From positions 62,001 through 126,000 of the forward strand of contig JABAQQ010000039.1 of NCBI GenBank assembly GCA_019187225.1: 64,000 nt of DNA, given 5' to 3'. This document shows positions 1 to 9,079 of this stretch, in pieces (within the stretch, counting starts at the first letter, position 1; the number at the start of each line of letters is the position of its first letter). A program made the position numbers and the translations under genes. The notes under the pieces are model-generated. The model worked only from the letters and a program-made list of their open reading frames with translations. It was not told where the DNA came from and did not search any database. The stretch is from Saprospiraceae bacterium (GTDB lineage: Bacteria; Bacteroidota; Bacteroidia; Chitinophagales; Saprospiraceae).

Positions 1-1863
1 GAAACGGTCGGCGTTTACGCCGTCCTGGTACACCTCCATTTCATAGTCGCCGGCGGGCAGGAAATCGGTTTTTAGCCGCAGCTCGCGCTTCGTCCAGTCG
101 GTCATGGCGCCGATATACCAGAGGCCGTCGGCAGCCTGGCGCGCCACGGCGACATAATCGCCGATTTTGCCGTCGAGCGCAACGGTCTTTTCCCAAACCG
201 GCGGCACCTTGGAAAGAAAATTCAGGCATTCCGGTTCCCTGCGGTAGTTGGTCGGGCTGTCGGACAACATTTGCAGGGGGCTCTCGAACACGACGTATTT
301 GGCCAGTTCGTGGCAACGCGTGCCGAGCGAGGCCGGGCGGTTGAACGACGGCGCCCAGTCGGCCTTCTGGGTATTGAGCATGGCGCCGGGGGTATAGTCC
401 ATGGGGCCGGCCACCTGGCGGAGGAAGGGCAGTGTGACGTCGTGTTCGGGGTCAATTCTTTTCTGAGTATCCCATTTCGCGTTCTCCAGGCCGTACACAC
501 CTTCGAAACTCAATACGTTCGGCCAGGTGCGGTGCAGTCCTGCCGGTTTGTGCGCACCGTGGAAGTCGAGCAGCAACTTGTTTGCCGCGCAATTTTCGGC
601 CAGCCGCCAGTAGAAATTGACGGCTTCCTGATCGTCGCGCTGCATGAAGTCCACTTTCAGTCCCTTGATGTCCCATTTTTTCAGGTTGGGCAGCACCTTT
701 TCAAACTCCCTGGCGATCGTCGTCCAGGTGACCCAAAGGATGAGGCCGACATCCTTCGATTTGGCATAAGCGGCGAGTTCGTCCATGTTCAGCTCCGGGT
801 TGATCCAGTCGAGGTGGCCGGTTTCGCACCAACCTTCGTCGAGGATCACGTATTCGAGGCCGTTTTCGGCGGCAAAATCCACGAAATACTTGTAGGTGGC
901 GGTGTTGACGCCCGCGCGGAAATCCACGCCGTATATATTGAGGTTGTTCCACCAGTCCCAGGCGACCTTGCCGGGCCGTACCCAGGAAGCGTCTTTCAGG
1001 CGGCTGGGTTCAGCCAGCAGCCAGGGCATCTGGTTGACGAGCAGTTCCGCGTCGTTGATTGCCACGAGAAAGAGACGCCAGGGGTAGCTGCGCTGGCCGT
1101 TCGTGAGTGCGAGCGTTGGTTCGCGGTCGGTGGGTTGGACGTCGCGGTTGGTGAGTTCGACAGTGAATTTGGGGTAGCGGGGAAAGACACCGCGCAGGTT
1201 GCCGTTCTTACCCGAGGTGCCTGTGAGCCAGAGGCCGGGATAATCCCGAAGGTCGGTTTCGGTGAGCAGGATCTTGATCCCTTTGTCCAGTTCGACCAAA
1301 GTGGGCAGGCTGGCCAGGCGGTTTTCGTTCAGGTCACCGGGGTCGAGTTGTTTCGCAATGCGCTCGTTGTGCGAGTAAAAACCGTCCTCTTCCGGGAAAA
1401 AAATGGTTTTGCAGACGGCGGGGCGGAAAGCATAAGTCTCGTCGATCACCGTCACCTTTCCTTTGAAGTTGGTGAAAAAACGATAGGCCACCCCTTCGTC
1501 GTAGACGCGGAACGCCACGCCCCAGTCGCCCTTGAACGTGAACACCATCTCGCTGTAATTGTCGCGCACGGTCGCGCTTTTCTGAGGCACGTAGGGTTCC
1601 CGGATCAGGTCGGTGGTCCCCCGGTCAATTTTCACCACCTCCGGGTTGGCGCCCAGTGTACCGATGTTGGCGAAGGTCATGGACAGCGGCGCGGGCAAAG
1701 TAAGCGGTTGGTTGCGCAGGCTGAGTTGCCAGGTCAGACTGGGCTTGGTCTCAACGGTGAGACGCAGCAATTCGTTTGGGGAAGTGGCGATGTAGGTGTT
1801 TTGAGCGGAAAGAATGGGGGTGAATAAAATGCAGGCGATGGATAGTTTGATCCGGAGGCACAT
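1..1863 (-). CDS. glycoside hydrolase family 97 (SusB-like alpha-glucosidase/galactosidase), 3' end cut by window
   Basis: The minus-strand frame stays open from an ATG at 1863 to the window edge, giving about 621 residues of a protein that is usually 640-700 long, so only the C-terminus is missing. It starts with a signal peptide (MCLRIKLSIACILF, cleavage near LSAQ), placing it in the periplasm or outer membrane. GH97 landmarks are visible: VILDEGW near residue 338, GLKVDFMQRDDQ near 400, and PEHDVTLPF...AGPMDYTPGAM near 474. Family members hydrolyse alpha-linked glucosides or galactosides, often from starch or host glycans, using calcium. I cannot tell the inverting and retaining subgroups apart with certainty. 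No Sus-type transporter is visible next to it. Confidence 0.93.
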   Translation of the reverse strand, partial: MCLRIKLSIACILFTPILSAQNTYIATSPNELLRLTVETKPSLTWQLSLRNQPLTLPAPLSMTFANIGTLGANPEVVKIDRGTTDLIREPYVPQKSATVRDNYSEMVFTFKGDWGVAFRVYDEGVAYRFFTNFKGKVTVIDETYAFRPAVCKTIFFPEEDGFYSHNERIAKQLDPGDLNENRLASLPTLVELDKGIKILLTETDLRDYPGLWLTGTSGKNGNLRGVFPRYPKFTVELTNRDVQPTDREPTLALTNGQRSYPWRLFLVAINDAELLVNQMPWLLAEPSRLKDASWVRPGKVAWDWWNNLNIYGVDFRAGVNTATYKYFVDFAAENGLEYVILDEGWCETGHLDWINPELNMDELAAYAKSKDVGLILWVTWTTIAREFEKVLPNLKKWDIKGLKVDFMQRDDQEAVNFYWRLAENCAANKLLLDFHGAHKPAGLHRTWPNVLSFEGVYGLENAKWDTQKRIDPEHDVTLPFLRQVAGPMDYTPGAMLNTQKADWAPSFNRPASLGTRCHELAKYVVFESPLQMLSDSPTNYRREPECLNFLSKVPPVWEKTVALDGKIGDYVAVARQAADGLWYIGAMTDWTKRELRLKTDFLPAGDYEMEVYQDGVNADRF

Positions 1864-2054
1864 AAGAAAGAGCGTCTTTTTTTGGGGTGAAAATAAAAAC
1901 TTCCGCTGTGGGAGGGGTGGGTTTGGGCGATTCAGAGTGTCTGCTACAGATGCGAGCGGAAAAAGACAGCAAATTCCAACCATTGTCGGCGCCCTGCCAA
2001 CAACGGTAACAATGACCAAAAAATTGACCTGAGTTCAGTATTCCACCCTTAAGC

Positions 2055-2864
2055 TTAAGCCTGATTCGTAACCGCCACGTCCATAGCAGGTTTGGGGCCA
2101 CGGATACCATCCGTTACGAATTGTTTTTTTACGTTTTCCTGCATGAAATAGTACACATCCCAGTAATGTGCCGAGTTGCACCAGGGGCGGACATCGAACT
2201 TGGTAATGCCGATGTCGTGACCGTTGATCAAGATATCCACCGACGGGGTTTTGAGGATGTGTGGGCAGGCGTCTGCGGCCTTTTGTATGGAGGAACGCAC
2301 GCGGTCAATGTTTTCATCGCCGCTTACGGCGAAAACCAAATCAACACGAATGATGCCCTGACCCGATATGTTGATGATGGGGCCCGAGGTCACCGAACCA
2401 TTCGGGATGAAAATCCGCTTGTTGTCTAAGGTTTTCAATACGGTATTGAATATCTGAATAGATTCTACATCTCCCGTATATCCCGCTGCGGAAATAAGGT
2501 CGCCTACTTTGTAAGGGCGGAATACCAGCAACAGCACCCCGCTGGCAAAATGGTTCAGGCTTCCCTGCAAAGCCAGTCCCAATGCAAGACCCGCAGCACC
2601 CACGAGTGCGATAAATGAAGTGGTCTCGATGCCAAACATCCCGGCTACACTGATCAGTACCATCACTTTGAGGACGACACTAACAATAGAGACAAGGAAG
2701 GGGATGACCGTTTCTTCTACTTTGCGTTTGTGGAGCGCGATGGAGACGATTTGTGAAATTTTGTTGGCAATCCAGAATCCTATAATGAGCGTGAGCAGGG
2801 CCAGTGCGACCTTGGGGGCATAAGCCAATGCCATACTTTGGAGTTGTGTCAGATAATTTTCCAT
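2055..2864 (-). CDS. small-conductance mechanosensitive channel, MscS family
   Basis: This 269-residue inner-membrane protein has three predicted TM helices (about 17-34, 57-80 and 85-115). The third is the Gly/Ala-rich pore helix (LVGAAGLALGLALQGS), followed by the beta-domain signature FRPYKVGDLI and the IPNG segment. This is the minimal MscS architecture, which opens under membrane tension to release solutes on osmotic downshock. The ATG at 2864 fits the first helix. The gene stands alone between GH97 and the tsf terminator. Its stop codon lies inside a 12-bp palindrome (CTTAAGCTTAAG). Confidence 0.95.
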   Translation of the reverse strand: MENYLTQLQSMALAYAPKVALALLTLIIGFWIANKISQIVSIALHKRKVEETVIPFLVSIVSVVLKVMVLISVAGMFGIETTSFIALVGAAGLALGLALQGSLNHFASGVLLLVFRPYKVGDLISAAGYTGDVESIQIFNTVLKTLDNKRIFIPNGSVTSGPIINISGQGIIRVDLVFAVSGDENIDRVRSSIQKAADACPHILKTPSVDILINGHDIGITKFDVRPWCNSAHYWDVYYFMQENVKKQFVTDGIRGPKPAMDVAVTNQA

Positions 2865-2990
2865 GGTTGAAGTTTTGTTAAGTTTTGAAAAACTGACACA
2901 TAGATACGAACAATTATTGCTTCACAGGCCATCTTGCCTAAAACCAAGGGGGACGTGCCGGCGCAGTCAACAAATGCCGTTTGAAAACAA

Positions 2991-3029
2991 GAAAAAAAGC
3001 GACAACCCCACTGCGGGATTATCGCTTTT
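2991..3029 (-). terminator. Rho-independent terminator of the rplM-rpsI-rpsB-tsf operon
   Basis: Read on the minus strand, the stem AAGCGATAATCCC pairs with GGGGTTGTCGCTT (two G-U wobbles) around a short loop and is followed by seven T residues. It lies 50 bp after the tsf stop codon. Confidence 0.88.
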
Positions 3030-3078
3030 CATTTGTGAGCGTTGATGGAACACTGACGGAAAAGATTTCCGCCTTGCT

Positions 3079-3909
3079 TTACAGCGCCACGTGTTTGAAC
3101 CCGTTCACCGTCAGGTCTTTGTTCAGCGACTTGAGGTATTGGTCCACCGTCTGGTCGTTGTTTTTCACATACTTCTGGCTAAGCAGGGTGCTTTCCTGGA
3201 AGAACTTGTTGAGGCGGCCGAGGGCGATCTTTTCGAGCATATCTTCGGCTTTGCCTTCGTTGCGGGCGAGTTCTTTGCCGATCTCGATCTCTTTTTCGAT
3301 GATCTTCGGGTCCACGTCGTCTTTGCTGACCGACACGGGGCTCATGGCAGCGATTTGCATGGCCACGTTGCGGCCCGCTTCGTCCTGGCCGTTGAGGCTG
3401 AGGGCCACGAGCACCGAACGCTTGTTGTTCGAGTGGTTGTAGGTCAGCACGGAAGGCGCTTCGATGCGCTCGTAGCGGCTCAGTTCGATCTTTTCACCGA
3501 CGATACCGTTTTGTTCGCCCACTTTTTCGCCGATGGTGACGCCGCCTTCGAAGGGCAGGGCCAGCAGTTCTTCGAGCGAGGCGGGGAATTTTTCGAGTGC
3601 AATGTCGGCGATTTTATTGGTCAGCGCGATGAAGTTGTCGTTGCGGGCCACGAAGTCGGTTTCGCAGTTGAGGGCCACCACCACGCCGCGGGTTTGGGCG
3701 TCGTTGGTTTTGGCGACCACCACGCCTTCTTTGGCTTCGCGGTCTTCGCGTTTGGCGGCTTTAGAGATGCCTTTTTTACGCAGCCAGTCCTGGGCGCCTT
3801 CAAAATCGCCCGCGCTTTCTTCGAGGGCTTTTTTGCAGTCCATCATGCCGGCGCCGGTCATTTCGCGCAGTTTTTGTATATCAGCAACGGAGATTTTTAC
3901 CGTATCCAT
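3079..3909 (-). CDS. tsf: translation elongation factor Ts
   Basis: EF-Ts regenerates EF-Tu-GTP by nucleotide exchange in the cytoplasm. The 276-residue product begins MDTVKISVADIQKLREMTG and carries the N-terminal signature TGAGMMDCKKALEES (UBA-like domain). The EF-Tu-contacting core TDFVARND follows near residue 85. The length is normal for the family. It follows rpsB by 162 bp, the classical rpsB-tsf pairing, and is followed by a strong terminator. The gap to rpsB contains a perfect 35-bp inverted repeat, which could act as an internal attenuator or RNA-processing site. Confidence 0.98.
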   Translation of the reverse strand: MDTVKISVADIQKLREMTGAGMMDCKKALEESAGDFEGAQDWLRKKGISKAAKREDREAKEGVVVAKTNDAQTRGVVVALNCETDFVARNDNFIALTNKIADIALEKFPASLEELLALPFEGGVTIGEKVGEQNGIVGEKIELSRYERIEAPSVLTYNHSNNKRSVLVALSLNGQDEAGRNVAMQIAAMSPVSVSKDDVDPKIIEKEIEIGKELARNEGKAEDMLEKIALGRLNKFFQESTLLSQKYVKNNDQTVDQYLKSLNKDLTVNGFKHVAL

Positions 3910-3973
3910 ATTGTTTGAGTGTTTGAATTATTGAAATAATTGGAGTGTTTTCGGGCTATTGGATGTTGATTTA

Positions 3974-4060
3974 CGATTGCCGATTACATGATTGTTGATT
4001 TTTGATGTTTTCTACGCGCTTTGTCACATCAAAAATCAACAATCATGTAATCGGCAATCG
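3974..4060. repeat. perfect 35-bp inverted repeat between rpsB and tsf
   Basis: Positions 3974-4008 are the exact reverse complement of 4026-4060, with a 17-nt loop. The arm is built of 7-nt-spaced ATT-words (ATTGCCG, ATTACAT, ATTGTTG, ATTTTTG). It begins 11 bp after the rpsB stop codon and lies within the operon, so the rpsB-tsf transcript must contain a very stable hairpin. No T-tract follows, so it does not look like an intrinsic terminator. Confidence 0.93.
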
Positions 4061-4071
4061 GCATTCAAATT

Positions 4072-4797
4072 TTAAGCATCCGCGCCTTCCTTCTCCTCGC
4101 TCTTCACGGCTTTGCGCTCTTCGATGCCTTCGCGGATGGCTTCCACGAGGTAGTTGGTCACGAAGAAGATGGCCTTGGAGGCGTCGTCGTTGCTGGGGAT
4201 GGGGAAGTCCACGAGCGTCGGGTCGGAGTTGGTATCCACCATGCCGAAGGTTTTGACGCCGAGTTTGCGTGCTTCTGCCAGGGCGAGGTGCTCGTGATGG
4301 ATGTCCACGATGAACACGGCCGACGGCAGGCGGTTGAGTTGTTCAATGCCGCCGAAGTGTTTCACCATTTTGTTGTGCTCGCGGCTGAGGGTGAGGCGCT
4401 CTTTTTTGGTGATGCTGGTGAGGGTGGTGTCGCCCAGCATGCGCTCGATGCCCTGCATTTTTTTCACCGACTTGCGGATGGTCATGAAGTTGGTCATCAT
4501 GCCGCCGAGCCAGCGCTCGGTCACGAAGGGCATGCCGACGCTTTCGGCGGCCTTTTGCACGATGTCGCGGGCTTGCTTTTTGGTAGCCACGAACATGATT
4601 TTTTTGCCGCTTTTGGCCAGTGTTTTCATGGCGAGGGCGGCGCGTTCGAGGCATTCCGCCGTGCGGTTGAGGTCAATGATGTGGATACCCTTGTGCTCCA
4701 TGAAGATATAGGGTGTCATCTTGGGATTCCACTTTTTGCGCAGGTGGCCGAAGTGGCAGCCGGCGTCGAGCAATTCTTTATAGGTGGGCTTTTGCAT
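4072..4797 (-). CDS. rpsB: 30S ribosomal protein S2
   Basis: Structural protein uS2 of the small subunit, 241 residues. It starts MQKPTYKELLDAGCHFGHL, with the HFGH and WNPKMTPYIF segments typical of the family. FVATKKQARDIV, RWLGGMMTNF and GMVDTNSDP follow in the expected order. The C-terminal tail is acidic and lysine-rich. It is the third gene of the rplM-rpsI-rpsB-tsf operon. The 133-bp gap to rpsI holds two opposing heptamer tracts, so the leader of rpsB is nearly free of G on its coding strand. Confidence 0.98.
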   Translation of the reverse strand: MQKPTYKELLDAGCHFGHLRKKWNPKMTPYIFMEHKGIHIIDLNRTAECLERAALAMKTLAKSGKKIMFVATKKQARDIVQKAAESVGMPFVTERWLGGMMTNFMTIRKSVKKMQGIERMLGDTTLTSITKKERLTLSREHNKMVKHFGGIEQLNRLPSAVFIVDIHHEHLALAEARKLGVKTFGMVDTNSDPTLVDFPIPSNDDASKAIFFVTNYLVEAIREGIEERKAVKSEEKEGADA

Positions 4798-4829
4798 TGT
4801 TCAAAAGCAAGTTGTTGTTAAGAGATAAT

Positions 4830-4932
4830 GGTTATTGGTTATCGGTTGTTGGTTATTAGTTGTTGGTTATCAGTTATGGAGATAAAAGTCCGGTCTCCCA
4901 ATAACCAATAGCCAACAAGCGACAACCCAATC
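4830..4932. repeat. opposed 7-nt-periodic tracts in the rpsI-rpsB gap
   Basis: Positions 4830-4878 are seven consecutive 7-nt units (GGTTATT, GGTTATC, GGTTGTT, GGTTATT, AGTTGTT, GGTTATC, AGTTATG). Positions 4898-4932 are five units of the opposite orientation (CCAATAA, CCAATAG, CCAACAA, GCGACAA, CCCAATC). The last unit runs into the rpsI stop region. The two arms can pair imperfectly. Confidence 0.85.
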
Positions 4933-5317
4933 AGCGTTTGGAGAACTGGAAGCGTTTGCGGGCTTTCGGTTTGCCGTACTTTTTGCGTTCCACGGCGCGG
5001 CTGTCGCGCGTGAGGAATTTTTTGGCTTTGAGCGGTTTGCGGAACTCTTCGTTGAGTTTCACCAGTGCGCGGCTCACGCCCATACGAACGGCTTCGGCCT
5101 GGCCTTTGTAGCCGCCGCCGCGCACGTTCACTTTGAGATCGTAAATATTTTCGGCGCCCACCACCACGAACGGGTCTTTCACGTTGTGTTGCACGTGCAC
5201 CTGGGGGAAATACTCGCGGTAATCTTTGCCGTTCACCGTGATATTGCCTTCCCCTTTCATCAGATAGACGCGGGCAACGGCTGTTTTGCGGCGCCCGACG
5301 GCATTTATCATTTCCAT
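4931..5317 (-). CDS. rpsI: 30S ribosomal protein S9
   Basis: Protein uS9 of the small subunit, 128 residues, whose basic C-terminal tail reaches the decoding site. MEMINAVGRRKTAVARVYL is the standard start. NVRGGGYKGQAEAVRMG and the KYGKPKARKRFQFSKR tail are diagnostic. It lies 39 bp downstream of rplM, the usual rplM-rpsI pair. The gap in front of it is made of 8-nt words (GAGTGATT, GAGTGAAT, GGGTGATT on the plus strand). Confidence 0.98.
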   Translation of the reverse strand: MEMINAVGRRKTAVARVYLMKGEGNITVNGKDYREYFPQVHVQHNVKDPFVVVGAENIYDLKVNVRGGGYKGQAEAVRMGVSRALVKLNEEFRKPLKAKKFLTRDSRAVERKKYGKPKARKRFQFSKR

Positions 5318-5356
5318 AATACTAAAGTGTCAATGAGTGATTGAGTGAATGGGTGA

Positions 5357-5800
5357 TTAGAAAGTGATCGCCTCTGGTTTTTGCGCGGCGTGCGGGTGTT
5401 CGGCGCCGGTGTAAACGAAGAGTTTTTTCACCATCGCATTGCCGAGTTTGGTTTTGGGCAACATGCCTTTCACTGCGCGCTCGATGATGCGTTCCGGGTG
5501 TTTGGTCAGCATTTCGTCGGCCATGGTGACTTTGAGGCCACCGGGGTGGTGCGAGTAGTTCTTGTACTCTTTCTGCTCCCATTTGTGGCCGGTGAAGCGC
5601 ACTTTGTCGGCGTTGATAACGATGACGTAGTCGCCCGTGTCGGCGTGGGGGGTGTAAGTCGGTTTGTTTTTACCGCGCAGGATGGCGGCGATGTGCGCGC
5701 AAAGGCGGCCGGTCACCTGGTTTTCGGCGTCCACGACGTACCACTTGCGCTCCGCTTGTTCTGCAGAGACGGATCTGGTCCGATAGCTCAGCGTATCCAT
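5357..5800 (-). CDS. rplM: 50S ribosomal protein L13
   Basis: Protein uL13, an early-assembly protein of the large subunit, 147 residues. Family marks include [15 protein letters not shown], the [14 protein letters not shown] segment and the [15 protein letters not shown] motif. It is the first gene of the operon. The ATG at 5800 is preceded by a G-poor leader of CAACAATT/CAACATT words and by a good Bacteroidota-type promoter about 130 bp upstream. Confidence 0.98.
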   Translation of the reverse strand: MDTLSYRTRSVSAEQAERKWYVVDAENQVTGRLCAHIAAILRGKNKPTYTPHADTGDYVIVINADKVRFTGHKWEQKEYKNYSHHPGGLKVTMADEMLTKHPERIIERAVKGMLPKTKLGNAMVKKLFVYTGAEHPHAAQKPEAITF

Positions 5801-5929
5801 TTATAAGAAGTTGTTGAATTGTTGAATGTTGAATTGTTGATGGCAATGCGACCTCCGGATGCTGAAAAAATAAACGGAAAAACCAGCGTTCGACCAGCCT
5901 TTTTACCACCCCCTTTTTCAAAGAGCGCG

Positions 5930-5960
5930 CAAAGGTAACACACGCTTGCGGGCTGCGCAA
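5930..5960 (-). promoter_or_regulatory. primary-sigma promoter of the rplM operon
   Basis: On the minus strand TTG (5960-5958) is followed after 20 bp by TACCTTTG (5937-5930). This matches the Bacteroidota consensus of TTTG and TAnnTTTG. It lies about 130 bp upstream of the rplM start. The rest of the 5801-6072 gap holds only word repeats and no gene. Confidence 0.7.
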
Positions 5961-6072
5961 GGAATCTTCAAAAATTTTCCAGGTGATTTTTGATAACAAA
6001 TTGAAAATGAGGGGAATTTTTGCCCGAATAAAATTCTTCCGCTTCGGAATCCGGCACATTCCACGTGATGTG

Positions 6073-6112
6073 AGAAAAAACTGGCCGTACAACCTTTGTG
6101 TTGCACGGCCAG
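6073..6112 (-). terminator. Rho-independent terminator of the beta-helix T9SS gene
   Basis: The minus strand reads CTGGCCGTGCAAC, a 6-nt loop, then GTTGTACGGCCAG followed by a run of T. The 13-bp stem has one wobble pair. It starts 31 bp after the stop codon at 6144. Confidence 0.9.
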
Positions 6113-6143
6113 AAATTATTGCGACCGGAAAGAAAAAGGAGGG

Positions 6144-8951
6144 CTATTGTATACTCACCTTGACGAGTCCTGCACGCTTTCCTGCAGCATCGCGCACTTC
6201 GAGCAGGTAAATGCCGGGGGGCACTTCACCTGAGGCATCGAAGCGTTCGTTGTCGGAGCGCAGGTTTTGTTGCCGCACCAGGCGCCCCGTCATATCGTAC
6301 AGGAGTGCCTGCGCGCCTTCTGCAGGGGTATCGGCGGGCAGCACGATCAGGAATGTGCCGTCGTTCGGGTTAGGCATTACCCGTATGTTGCCGGTTTCCG
6401 GCACGGTAACGGAGGATGTTTGCCCGCGGTCGCTGCACACTACGTCGTTGTCCCAACGCATGTCGTTCTTCACGAAAAGCGAAATGAGGTGGCGCGCCTG
6501 CAATACCGCCGGTCCGCCGGCCAAAGGACATTGGTTGGCCACATCCCAAAGCATCGTTTGCTCGTCCTTCGTGAAGGCAACGGTGTTGCGGTGGCGCAGA
6601 TCGAGCATCAGGGCGTTGATTTGTTTCTGGTTTTTCACGTAAATCTTGTCTTCGGGCAGAGAAGCGTTCACGGCAGCCCATTTTTCCAGGAGCCCGTCGA
6701 AGTCGGCATCCCAGTCATTGCGGAGGTTCTCCAATTGCCGGCGTTTTTGCTCGAACAGGTTCCGGGCGGCTTCGGAGCGGTCGGTCCCGTTCATCAACGC
6801 CTTCATATCGGCCCACAAAGCGCCCATTTGCCGCTCCTGTTCCGCACGCGTCGCTTTCCAGGCGATGGCCTCGGCTTCCAGTTGCGCGAGTTTACCCTGG
6901 CTGGTGTTGGCGTTTGCTTTCCAGTAGGCGGCATATTTGTCAGAATTAGTGAGTCCGTTGACCGCTATCCAGCTCAGCGCCTGGCGCGAAGCCAGCCAGG
7001 AAGAAGCGTCGGCGTAGTCGGTGAAGGTCATTCGGTTGTTGATGATCTTTGCGATCATTTCTTCCTCACCCCCGTCGGGTGCGAAAGGCGGCGGCACGGA
7101 GCAGATATTCCCGCCCGGGTTGCACAAAGCAGTGGTTCCGTTCGGGTTATTCTGATCCACAAACCAACCCGCCGGAGATATAACGTACGGACAAAAGGCT
7201 GAATTCTCGGCGCAATCAACAAAGAAAGTATTGGCATTCACATCCGAACCATTGTTCACCGCTCCGGGGTAGCTGGCATTGGTGGTATAAAGCCATCGGT
7301 TGCCGGTATGCACCTGCTGCTGGGTAGTGGCCGAATTGTAGATCATTCCTTGTAAAAGTTCACTCATGAAAGTGTTTTTACTCACTTTGGTAGCGGTGCA
7401 GGTACCGTTCACCACCAGGCCGTATGTATTGCCCGTAAAGTCATTGCAGTCAATCGTAGAATAATCGGTCATGGTATACTGAATACCGGTATGTGCACCC
7501 AGATAAGGGTGCCCGCCAGGATTTAACATGAGATCATTATTGGTGATCGTTGCCAGGCTGCTGCCATCGGCGAGGATGCAAATGTTCTGATCTCCGTCGG
7601 GAGTGTGCGAGATGGTATTCCGGCACACGGCAGGGTTGCGCGTCGTAGTAAGGCGGACACCCACACTGCTTCCGTCTGGAACGCCGTTTGGCCAACCGCC
7701 TCCACTCAAATTCAATGTGTTGGTATGGATGTAAGAGAGGTTGGGCATGCCGGCAAAATCCATGATGGACACGGCATCCCTGCCTGCTCTTGAAATGGTA
7801 TTATTGTTTACCTGCGGGTTACTTTCGTCGTTCTGGAAAAATACGAAGCCATAGACAGTATAGTCCACTACATTGTGCCTCGCGGTGGGTAATTCAATCA
7901 GCGGAAAAGCGGAATAGACACTTTGCCTGGCGTATAAGGCTTGCGTAAGCCTTTGAAAGTCATTATACTCCACCACGAAGTTCTGCTTGTAAAAAGAGAC
8001 TCCTGTGATGCAGCGGAAAAATTCGCATCGCTGTATGTGGTAATAACCGTACTCTCCATATACGCCGACTCCGCCGTAATAGTAGCCAGAGAAGGTGCCC
8101 CCGGTCATTTCCTCGAAACGGCAATTTTCCACGGTCAGATTGGACTGATAAGAGCTTACCCCGAAAGCGCAATCGCGGAAAGTACATTGCGGTTCGCCTA
8201 TCTCACCGACTTTCAGGTTGCCGCCCACATTGTTGCATCGTATAAACCTGAACCCGGCCTCCGCTTTTGAACCGTAGTCCCAAAAAGATTGCTGGGAATG
8301 CGGCGGCTTCAGCGGTCCTGTGCCGACGACGGTTGGACCGGCAGCATGCAGATCGAATGAAATGTTGCTAAAATCCGGCGATACGGCATACAGCGTTCGG
8401 AAATTCCGGTAAAAAGTGCACTTTTCTAAGTCTACGTAACAATATTTGGTAACGTAGATGGCATTCACAGCGTCGTTGATCTGCGAACCGCCGGTGACGA
8501 TGATGGTTGAATAGTGGTCGAGCGTCACGCCCTTCCACATCGTTTCGCAGCCTTCGATGACCGTGCCGGTCACAGTGAATCCCGCGAGGGGATCGAGGTA
8601 AATTTCCGCGGCATTGCCCATTTTGACGTCCAAATCCGACCAGGTCGTCCACCCCTGTATCACCAATTTGCCTTCAATTTTGAAAGAGGGAGGCAAAGGA
8701 TTGGGCAACTGGGAAGAATAGATGGTGCCGCCGGGGGTTCCGAATGTGATCAGACCTTCGCACCCTTCGGCACTTTTTGTTGTAAACACGGATTGCAGGG
8801 ACTCGGAAAATTTACTGTCAATCGGCTCTGGCGCAACACCATTCGCATGGGTTTTCAGGACGGAGAACAACAAAAGGAGGGTAAATACTGCCTGGTGAAG
8901 CGAAAGTCGGGGCAAACGAAGGGCATGCCTTCGCGAAAAGGAATAACGCAT
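6144..8951 (-). CDS. secreted right-handed beta-helix protein with T9SS type A sorting domain
   Basis: This 935-residue protein has an N-terminal signal peptide (hydrophobic LHQAVFTLLLLFSVL). The long parallel beta-helix region (about 130-600) has repeated turns such as NNTISRAG and CRFEEMTGG. A helical, coiled-coil-prone segment follows (about 640-800), and the last ~85 residues are a typical T9SS domain (MPNPNDGTFLIVLP, YDMTGRLV, PPGIYLLEVRDAAGK). Proteins of this build are exported across the outer membrane by the type IX system and anchored or released. The substrate is unknown; beta-helix folds suggest polysaccharide or adhesive roles. It is monocistronic with its own promoter and terminator. 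Confidence 0.9.
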   Translation of the reverse strand: MRYSFSRRHALRLPRLSLHQAVFTLLLLFSVLKTHANGVAPEPIDSKFSESLQSVFTTKSAEGCEGLITFGTPGGTIYSSQLPNPLPPSFKIEGKLVIQGWTTWSDLDVKMGNAAEIYLDPLAGFTVTGTVIEGCETMWKGVTLDHYSTIIVTGGSQINDAVNAIYVTKYCYVDLEKCTFYRNFRTLYAVSPDFSNISFDLHAAGPTVVGTGPLKPPHSQQSFWDYGSKAEAGFRFIRCNNVGGNLKVGEIGEPQCTFRDCAFGVSSYQSNLTVENCRFEEMTGGTFSGYYYGGVGVYGEYGYYHIQRCEFFRCITGVSFYKQNFVVEYNDFQRLTQALYARQSVYSAFPLIELPTARHNVVDYTVYGFVFFQNDESNPQVNNNTISRAGRDAVSIMDFAGMPNLSYIHTNTLNLSGGGWPNGVPDGSSVGVRLTTTRNPAVCRNTISHTPDGDQNICILADGSSLATITNNDLMLNPGGHPYLGAHTGIQYTMTDYSTIDCNDFTGNTYGLVVNGTCTATKVSKNTFMSELLQGMIYNSATTQQQVHTGNRWLYTTNASYPGAVNNGSDVNANTFFVDCAENSAFCPYVISPAGWFVDQNNPNGTTALCNPGGNICSVPPPFAPDGGEEEMIAKIINNRMTFTDYADASSWLASRQALSWIAVNGLTNSDKYAAYWKANANTSQGKLAQLEAEAIAWKATRAEQERQMGALWADMKALMNGTDRSEAARNLFEQKRRQLENLRNDWDADFDGLLEKWAAVNASLPEDKIYVKNQKQINALMLDLRHRNTVAFTKDEQTMLWDVANQCPLAGGPAVLQARHLISLFVKNDMRWDNDVVCSDRGQTSSVTVPETGNIRVMPNPNDGTFLIVLPADTPAEGAQALLYDMTGRLVRQQNLRSDNERFDASGEVPPGIYLLEVRDAAGKRAGLVKVSIQ

Positions 8952-9007
8952 AAAGGAAGAAGTGTTTAAAGTGAATGGAATATGTAAAATGGCCTGCGCA
9001 AGCCAGA

Positions 9008-9042
9008 CAAAGATATAAAAATCTTTTAATAAAAAAGCACAA
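9008..9042 (-). promoter_or_regulatory. probable promoter of the beta-helix T9SS gene
   Basis: TATCTTTG (9015-9008, minus strand) matches the TAnnTTTG -7 box, 57 bp upstream of the start codon. A TTG lies 24 bp further upstream, a little far from the consensus spacing, so the -33 element is uncertain. Confidence 0.5.
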
Positions 9043-9079
9043 GAGGGGGAATTTTAACAATTGACTGTTGATGTTGGAC

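Noticed and set aside
271..1827. 518-codon plus-strand open frame
   Set aside because: It is the antisense shadow of the GH97 gene, whose motifs are clear on the minus strand.
3091..3918. 275-codon plus-strand frame opposite tsf
   Set aside because: tsf is unmistakable; GC-rich codon bias keeps the antisense frame open.
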